Notes under the pieces: generated by a model | Told to the model about the DNA's origin: nothing | The model's input: only the letters and a program-made list of their open reading frames with translations | Database searches by the model: none | Source of the DNA: Sinorhizobium terangae | Lineage (GTDB): Bacteria; Pseudomonadota; Alphaproteobacteria; Rhizobiales; Rhizobiaceae | NCBI RefSeq assembly: GCF_029714365.1 | Contig: NZ_CP121659.1 | Coordinates: forward strand, 1,922,001 to 1,986,000 | Reading direction: 5' to 3' | DNA length: 64,000 nt | Shown here: positions 60,768 to 64,000 of the stretch, piece after piece | Layout of the letters: each line of letters starts with the position of its first letter | Numbering within the stretch: position 1 is the stretch's first letter | Made by a program: the position numbers and the translations under genes

Positions 60768-60873
60768 ACTGCATGTCGCCTTTGATCGTAACCGATTAAA
60801 GGACAAGAACATGCAGCAATTCAAAGTGCTACAGCGCCCTTTGCGCGTCTAAAAAGACGCGCGGCGCTGTAGC
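60768..60873. repeat. RIME copy between convergent genes
   Basis: Tactgcatgtcgcctttgatcg...cgattaaaggacaagaacatgcag, linker caattcaaagtgctacagcg, then gcgcgtctaaaaagacgcgcggcgctgtag. The first palindrome has an AT-rich loop variant (taaaaag). Confidence 0.8.
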
Positions 60874-60944
60874 GCTGTGAACTCGCTTTTCAGGAGAACG
60901 CGAAGCCTTGTCATCAAGCGGGCAGGAGGCCCCTTGCCGTGCCG

Positions 60945-61928
60945 TCAGTCCGTGAACTCGACGACGACCCCCGGCTTGACCATCCCCGCCAGTTCCTCGG
61001 CGTCCCAGTTTGCCAGCCGCACGCATCCGTGTGAGCCCACCTTGTCGACGAGCGAGGGTTCCGGCGTGCCGTGAATCCCATAGGTTGGCTTGGTCAGATC
61101 GATCCAGACGCTGCCCACCGGGCCGTTGGGACCGCCGGGCAGTGTCAGGCGCTTGGTGTTATCGCCCTGCTTGAAGTTGATTTTCGGGTTGTAGACGTAG
61201 ACGGGCTGTCGAGCGACCCCTTTCACCTTGTGCGTTCCGGAAGGCGAAGGTGTCTCTTCGCTGCCGATCGTGGCAGGATAGGCGGCAATCAGCGAGCCGT
61301 CGTCCGCGAACGCCGCGACCTGGCCCGCTCGCCTGCGCGCCTCGATCCGCTTGACCTTGCCCTTGCCCGACTTCGAGGCGCCGGGCATTGCAACCGACAC
61401 CCTGTCCCCGACGGCGAACGCCGAGCCCGGATTGAGCGCCTTCAAGAGGTCGATGTCCATGTGGAATCGCTCCGACAGCCTCTCCGCCACGCTCGTATAT
61501 CCGAGGTGCTTCATCTCGGCCTGCTTGGCGTAGTCTGCGGGAATGCGCTCGACGAGTTCCTCGGCATCCTCCTTGGTAACGACGTAGGGCTCGATGACCG
61601 GCTTTTCGTCGGGAAGCCGGCCAATAACTTCGGGGTCCGGCTTTCCATCCACGGGAAGGCGTTGCATGGCTTCGAACCCGGCGATCGCCTTAGTGACATT
61701 CTCGCCATAGTAGCCGTCGATCACTCCGGGAGACGAACCCGCGCGGTCCAAAAGAACCTGGAGATGGACGATGGCCGGATCCGGTCGCGGCGAGGCCTTG
61801 GACGGTCGTTCGGGCGGGATCGAGGCGAGCGCAGCCTTGTTGATGGCTTCCGGCTTAAGCTCCCCGGCATCGACGGAGCCGCAGAGGCCCAATGTCAGCG
61901 ATGCTGCTAGAAAAGCTATGTTCTTCAT
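60945..61928 (-). CDS. L,D-transpeptidase with PG-binding and LysM-like parts
   Basis: A 327-residue exported protein. A signal peptide (KNIAFLAASLTLGLCGSVDA) is followed by a PG-binding domain (VLLDRAGSSPGVIDGYYGENVTKAIAGFE), a LysM-like segment (FHMDIDLLKALNPGSAFAVGDRV), and the YkuD domain: QPVYVYNPKI and GSHGCVRLANWDAEEL with the cysteine. Second L,D-transpeptidase of the window, with a different architecture from that at 34393. Start at 61928. Confidence 0.87.
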   Translation of the reverse strand: MKNIAFLAASLTLGLCGSVDAGELKPEAINKAALASIPPERPSKASPRPDPAIVHLQVLLDRAGSSPGVIDGYYGENVTKAIAGFEAMQRLPVDGKPDPEVIGRLPDEKPVIEPYVVTKEDAEELVERIPADYAKQAEMKHLGYTSVAERLSERFHMDIDLLKALNPGSAFAVGDRVSVAMPGASKSGKGKVKRIEARRRAGQVAAFADDGSLIAAYPATIGSEETPSPSGTHKVKGVARQPVYVYNPKINFKQGDNTKRLTLPGGPNGPVGSVWIDLTKPTYGIHGTPEPSLVDKVGSHGCVRLANWDAEELAGMVKPGVVVEFTD

Positions 61929-62067
61929 GAAGACCACAAATCCGCAGCGGCCGAACTTGTTCCGCCAGATGGTTGCAGTCCTGGAAGCGGGAACGTCGGG
62001 CGGCCCTACCGCATACTCGGCCGCCGGGAGTTCGCGCGTCGTAGCAGCTCCTCACCGTCCCGGCTGC

Positions 62068-62099
62068 ACTCCCCTCTGCCCGGCCGGGCAGAGGGGAGT
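62068..62099. terminator. Perfect 16-pair palindrome
   Basis: ACTCCCCTCTGCCCGG/CCGGGCAGAGGGGAGT without a loop base, between the divergent L,D-transpeptidase and cyclase genes. No T-run; it is more likely a repeat or cruciform than a terminator. Confidence 0.4.
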
Positions 62100-62234
62100 A
62101 TCGACACTCGCGTCCCCGATTTCGCCATTGCAAGCTGATCGGATCACGCTCTAAACAGACGTGAGCTCCGCCGGGCAGCTTTCCCGATCAGAGGCGATCG
62201 GTCGACGCTGTAGACGGACCCGAAGCAAGGACGA

Positions 62235-63245
62235 ATGGACATGTCCGAAACCCGCCGCAAGCTGACGACGATCTTCTCGGCCGACGTCCAGGATTATTCG
62301 CGCCTGATGGGGGCGGACGAGGAAGGCACGCTCGCGACCCTGAAGCGCTACCGCGATGCCATGGCGCGGCTGATCGAGGTGCATGGCGGCCGGGTCGTCA
62401 ACACCTGGGGCGACGGGCTAATCGCCGAATTCCCGAGCGTGGTCGAGGCGGTGCGCGCCGCGGTCGATGTGCAGAACGAGCTCGCCGGTCTTAACGCCGA
62501 TCGGCCGAGCGAGACGCAGATGCGCTTTCGCATCGGCATCAATCTCGGCGACGTGATCGCCGAGGGCGACGACCTCTACGGCGACGGCGTCAATATCGCC
62601 GCCCGCCTGCAGGCCACGGCATCCGCCGGCGGCATCGTCATCTCCAACACCGTCTACGACCAGGTGCGCAACAAGGTCGCTGTCAGCTTCGACTTCCTCG
62701 GCCAGCTCGAGGTGAAGAACATCGAGGGCGGCGTCGCGAGCTACGCGGTCAGGATCGGCAACCGGGAGGATGGTGGACGGGACGGGCAACCCACTTCCGA
62801 CGCAGCACGGTCACGGGCGCCCACCGGGACAAGCACAGCGTCTCAAGGCTCGGGACCAGCGGCACCCGCCGGCACCTGGGGCCGACGATCCGGTGCCGGA
62901 GCCGCCCGGCCGCAAGCGCCTTCCGAGACCTCTCCCGCAGCGCCCCGCGCCCGCAAGTTCGCGGTCTTCGCCATTCTCGCCGCCGCGGTCGTCGCGATAA
63001 ACCTCCTCACCTGGGACGGCGTGCTCTGGGCCGTCTGGCCGTTGCTCGGCTTTGCGATCGTCTACGCCCTGCTCTGGCTGCGCCGGAGAACGGATATCGA
63101 CCGCGTCTTCGGCCTGCTTGCTCTCGCCGCCCTCATCGTCATCGCCGTCAACCTCCTCACCTTCGACGGAACTTTCTGGGCCGTCTGGCCGCTCCTCGGC
63201 CTATCGATCGCCGCCGCGCTCCGCTGGGTCCTGCGCCGGGGCTGA
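62235..63245 (+). CDS. Class III adenylate cyclase with a doubled 2TM tail
   Basis: A 336-residue protein. Residues 8-175 are the class III catalytic domain (TTIFSADVQDYSRLMGADEEG with the metal aspartate, RVVNTWGDGLIAEF with the second, and GDGVNIAARLQATA). After a Pro/Ser linker, two membrane pairs follow, each INLLTWDGVLWAVWPLLG and VNLLTFDGTFWAVWPLLG in sequence: a duplicated 2TM unit. It probably makes cAMP at the inner face of the membrane, sensed via its tail. No regulator is adjacent. Confidence 0.87.
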   Translation: MDMSETRRKLTTIFSADVQDYSRLMGADEEGTLATLKRYRDAMARLIEVHGGRVVNTWGDGLIAEFPSVVEAVRAAVDVQNELAGLNADRPSETQMRFRIGINLGDVIAEGDDLYGDGVNIAARLQATASAGGIVISNTVYDQVRNKVAVSFDFLGQLEVKNIEGGVASYAVRIGNREDGGRDGQPTSDAARSRAPTGTSTASQGSGPAAPAGTWGRRSGAGAARPQAPSETSPAAPRARKFAVFAILAAAVVAINLLTWDGVLWAVWPLLGFAIVYALLWLRRRTDIDRVFGLLALAALIVIAVNLLTFDGTFWAVWPLLGLSIAAALRWVLRRG

Positions 63246-63366
63246 GCTGCGGTCCAATCGGAGACCGGGCAGCCGAGACGATTTTGGTTCTCGTGTCGAG
63301 ACCGGGCGAACTGTTGAGAGGGCGGACGGGCGCAGTAGTCCTTGGAGTTTTTTCGAAGGTACCAAG

Positions 63367-63395
63367 AAAAAGCCCCGGTAGGGGAACCCGGGGCT
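63367..63395 (-). terminator. Terminator of the AbcR-like sRNA
   Basis: Stem AGCCCCGG/CCGGGGCT with loop GTTCCCCTA and a following TTTTT on the minus strand. Confidence 0.85.
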
Positions 63396-63478
63396 CCGAG
63401 GTCTTTCGCCCATTGGGAGGGGCCAGGCGTGGGCGAAATGCGGGAGGAAAATTTCCCGTCTGATTTGAGTTTGCCACC
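63367..63478 (-). ncRNA. AbcR-type (alpha-r15) sRNA
   Basis: Read on the minus strand, GGGAAATTTTCCTCCCG, the TTCGCCCA...TGGGCGAA hairpin with CCTCCCA in its loop, and the AGCCCCGG...CCGGGGCT terminator with five Ts follow each other. CUCCCA-bearing loops before a GC terminator are the pattern of AbcR1/2 sRNAs in rhizobia, regulators of ABC-transporter mRNAs with Hfq. The 5' end is inferred. The identity is from recalled motif, not from a search. Confidence 0.72.
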
Positions 63479-63688
63479 GGAGCACCGCATCTCAAAGTAG
63501 CGAAAATTAGCCACGCCTTGCGGAGGCATTCTTCGACGCGCCCGGGAGATCCCAACCGCCTGGGCTATAGCTACTCCTATGCCTGTCAAAAGGTGTCCAG
63601 TAGCGCCGCGGCCGCGGCGCGGAGGACCTTCACGTTCGATCGCCCTCGCCTGTCACAAGCACGGGAATGACGATCACCGCAAGGGAAC

Positions 63689-64000
63689 TCAGCTGGCAGC
63701 GGAGGTCCGCTCAAGAGCGCTCCAATCGAACGCGCGCGCCCAGTCGGCAAAGCTGTGCCAGTGAACCTCCGGAAACTCCCGGCGCAATGCCGCGACATCG
63801 GCGTCGTAGCCGACGCGGTCGAACCATTCGAACATACGCGCCGCATCCTCGTTTTGCTGGCGAGCCACATCGATCGGGATTTCTTGGTAGTTGATGGTGC
63901 GACCAATCGCTTGCGAGAGGATTTTCGCCTGTTCCTCGCCGGACAGTTCGTCCCCGGCAACATCAAAGCGCGTGCCGAACACATGCTCGCGCCGCTCGAC
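63689..64000 (-). CDS. NmrA-like NAD(P)-binding protein, C-terminal part
   Basis: Only the last about 103 codons are inside the window: the frame is open to its right edge (ending ...VERREHVFGTRFDVAGDELSGEEQAKILSQAIG). VGDELS-like and QIGRTINYQEIPIDVARQQ-type segments, and HSFADWARAF at the end, match NmrA/HSCARG-type NADPH-sensing proteins. The N-terminal Rossmann part is outside the window. No upstream start is visible. Confidence 0.75.
   Translation of the reverse strand, partial: VERREHVFGTRFDVAGDELSGEEQAKILSQAIGRTINYQEIPIDVARQQNEDAARMFEWFDRVGYDADVAALRREFPEVHWHSFADWARAFDWSALERTSAAS

Noticed and set aside
1..64000. CRISPR array
   Set aside because: The recurring units are dispersed singly between genes with no constant spacing or spacer-like inserts, and no cas genes are present.

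Overview
The window reads as DNA of a fast-growing rhizobium of the Sinorhizobium/Ensifer group. Coding DNA is GC-rich with GC-biased third positions. The gene families (DUF2277, DUF982, BA14K, DUF1236, an arsR-aqpS-arsC-arsH order, NPA/NPA AqpS) are typical of Rhizobiales. About 20 intergenic gaps hold copies of the rhizobial intergenic mosaic repeats (RIME/ABC type). No replication genes, rRNA, tRNA or CRISPR array were seen, so chromosome and megaplasmid cannot be told apart. Family names come from recognising the translated sequence; no database search was run.

Layout. 0-5 kb: acetyltransferase, a broken Tat-leader ORF, secreted and housekeeping genes (pterin dehydratase, SAM hydrolase), an anti-Shine-Dalgarno sRNA on the minus strand, and a group III truncated haemoglobin. 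5-12 kb: an IS91-type transposase with its tyrosine recombinase, an lldD-like lactate dehydrogenase with a divergent TetR, and a complete IS1182-type element. 12-14 kb: three small secreted proteins, two of them BA14K. 14-18 kb: phage- or plasmid-like genes (DnaA-C-terminal-like protein, XRE-S24 repressor, two small unknowns) with palindromic operators. 18-26 kb: FMN-binding protein, Gre factor, class C beta-lactamase, several decayed genes, isochorismatase, LysR and a membrane acyltransferase. 26-33.5 kb: a cation locus (two HMA-like proteins, a DUF445 protein, a PEGLP-type P-type ATPase and a frameshifted DUF5132 gene). 34-36 kb: cell-envelope genes. 35.8-42 kb: chromate (chrB-chrA) and arsenic (arsR, two unrelated arsenate reductases, aqpS, arsH) resistance. 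42-53 kb: stress and regulatory genes, including an ArsR-AHSA1-GST operon with clear operators and a TetR/NIPSNAP pair. 53.8-56 kb: a second ArsR locus (ArsR-MFS, divergent DUF6428). 56-64 kb: C45 hydrolase, VCBS-type protein, FMN oxidoreductase, L,D-transpeptidase, adenylate cyclase, an AbcR-like sRNA and a cut-off NmrA-type gene.

How it fits together: this is an accessory region enriched in metal and metalloid resistance. Arsenate entering the cell can be reduced by either of two ArsC types; arsenite can leave through AqpS; ArsH oxidises organoarsenicals; a second ArsR controls an MFS exporter. ChrB/ChrA remove chromate, and the P-type ATPase with its HMA-like companions probably moves a divalent cation. 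The rest is regulator-target pairs, envelope proteins and three sRNA candidates. Insertion sequences, mosaic repeats and at least five decayed genes show heavy past rearrangement.
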